DNA from: Streptomyces decoyicus
GTDB taxonomy: Bacteria > Actinomycetota > Actinomycetes > Streptomycetales > Streptomycetaceae
Direction of reading: 5' to 3'
NCBI RefSeq assembly: GCF_019880305.1
Contig: NZ_CP082301.1
Location: 6,510,001-6,574,000 of the forward strand
DNA length: 64,000 nucleotides
The notes beneath the pieces are model-generated. The model was given only the letters and a program-made list of their open reading frames with translations, did no database searches and was not told the origin of the DNA. Position 1 is the stretch's first letter, and each line of letters opens with the position of its first letter. The position numbers and the translations under genes are program-made. Positions 63,763-64,000 of the stretch are shown in pieces.

Positions 63763-64000
63763 GTGAGAGCGGTCGGCGCGGGCAGAGACAGTTGCTGGGG
63801 CTGGGGCTGGGGCTGGGGCTGGGGCTGGGGCTGGGGCTGCGGCGGGCGCCGCCCCGGGCGGTGGGCGGGCGCTGAGCAATGTCGCCCATGCGGCGGGGAG
63901 TTCGTCGCCTGTGTGACGGTGGCGCTCCCCAGCGTGGCCGACGACCTCCATGCACGTTTCAGCTCCCTGCAATGGATCATCGATGTCTACACCCTCGCCC
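63763..64000 (+). CDS. MFS transporter-like N-terminus, runs off the window
   Basis: The last 33 codons read FVACVTVALPSVADDLHARF then SSLQWIIDVYTLA, the start of a DHA2/EmrB-type drug:H+ antiporter (usually TIVTVALPSVARDLHASFSS-like). The in-frame start could be GTG 63763 (GGACGGAGG close by), but residues ~12-26 would be a Trp-Gly repeat made by a GGGGCT hexanucleotide array, and a normal first membrane helix is not visible. The 5' end may be damaged or the real start later. The remainder lies outside the window. Confidence 0.45.
   Translation, partial: MRAVGAGRDSCWGWGWGWGWGWGWGCGGRRPGRWAGAEQCRPCGGEFVACVTVALPSVADDLHARFSSLQWIIDVYTLA
63795..63836. repeat. Seven tandem CTGGGG hexanucleotides
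   Basis: A pure array of seven copies. The G-runs of four, evenly spaced, could form a G-quadruplex. In the plus frame of the MFS-like ORF it codes Trp-Gly repeats; on the minus strand it would read Pro-Gln. Confidence 0.9.

Noticed and set aside
63795..63836. Hexanucleotide array as an on/off phase-variation switch
   Set aside because: Gain or loss of a 6-bp unit does not change the reading frame, so it could only alter length.

Overview
The window looks like a chromosomal core segment of a Streptomyces. The DNA is very GC-rich, codons nearly always end in G or C, GTG starts are common, and many genes sit back to back with 4-bp stop/start overlaps. Recognisable landmarks are the sporulation regulator whiI beside rnd, a DUF3000 gene and hemE, then the Gram-positive haem enzymes hemG/cgoX and hemQ/chdC, and later murC and msrB. 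From memory this matches the neighbourhood around SCO6028-SCO6061 of S. coelicolor. I see no rRNA, tRNA, CRISPR array, complete insertion sequence or prophage.

Layout. 1-9.8 kb: end of a PepSY protein, rnd, whiI with a WhiG-type promoter, DUF3000, hemE, a CoA-disulfide-reductase-like flavoprotein, a thiolase, hemG and hemQ. 9.8-15 kb: a secreted TAP-type peptidase, then a leftward four-gene operon. That operon encodes a DUF692/MNIO metallo-oxidase, an SCO6045-like partner, a TIGR04222 membrane protein with a Cys/Gly/Ser tail, and a second TIGR04222 protein. It is the best candidate here for a little-described system, since it looks like a RiPP-type modification locus acting on a membrane protein tail. 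15-20 kb: a LysR regulator divergent from an NmrA-like/darcynin pair, Pth2, and a small ABC transporter. 20-30.6 kb: a Tat-exported PhoX-like protein, ZapE-like ATPase, a RibD-like reductase, an ABC exporter beside a two-component system, murC and msrB.

30.6-43 kb: a membrane protein joining a sigma-region-2-like domain to an NPCBM domain, a phosphopantetheinyl transferase coupled to a phosphoesterase, a PucR regulator whose start codons lie in a perfect palindrome, a DJ-1/PfpI protein, treZ, an FHA protein, an otrA-type ribosome-protection GTPase with an apparent translational-attenuation leader, lpd and a LysR gene. 43-49 kb: treY, a broken MFS gene and glgX. With treZ these are the glycogen/trehalose enzymes (TreY-TreZ make trehalose from maltodextrin; GlgX debranches).

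49-64 kb: an apparently split copper amine oxidase, a SAV2148-type HEPN protein, a truncated S1-like ORF, an SDR, an exonuclease with a coupled 26-codon upstream ORF, an APH-like kinase, a 170-bp MITE, a sugar ABC uptake operon without its own ATPase, a secreted subtilisin, a DUF4328 membrane protein, a frameshifted glycosyltransferase and the start of an MFS-type gene that runs off the end. Damaged genes (MFS, glycosyltransferase, S1-like) are concentrated in the second half. Frameshifts could be real or sequencing errors.
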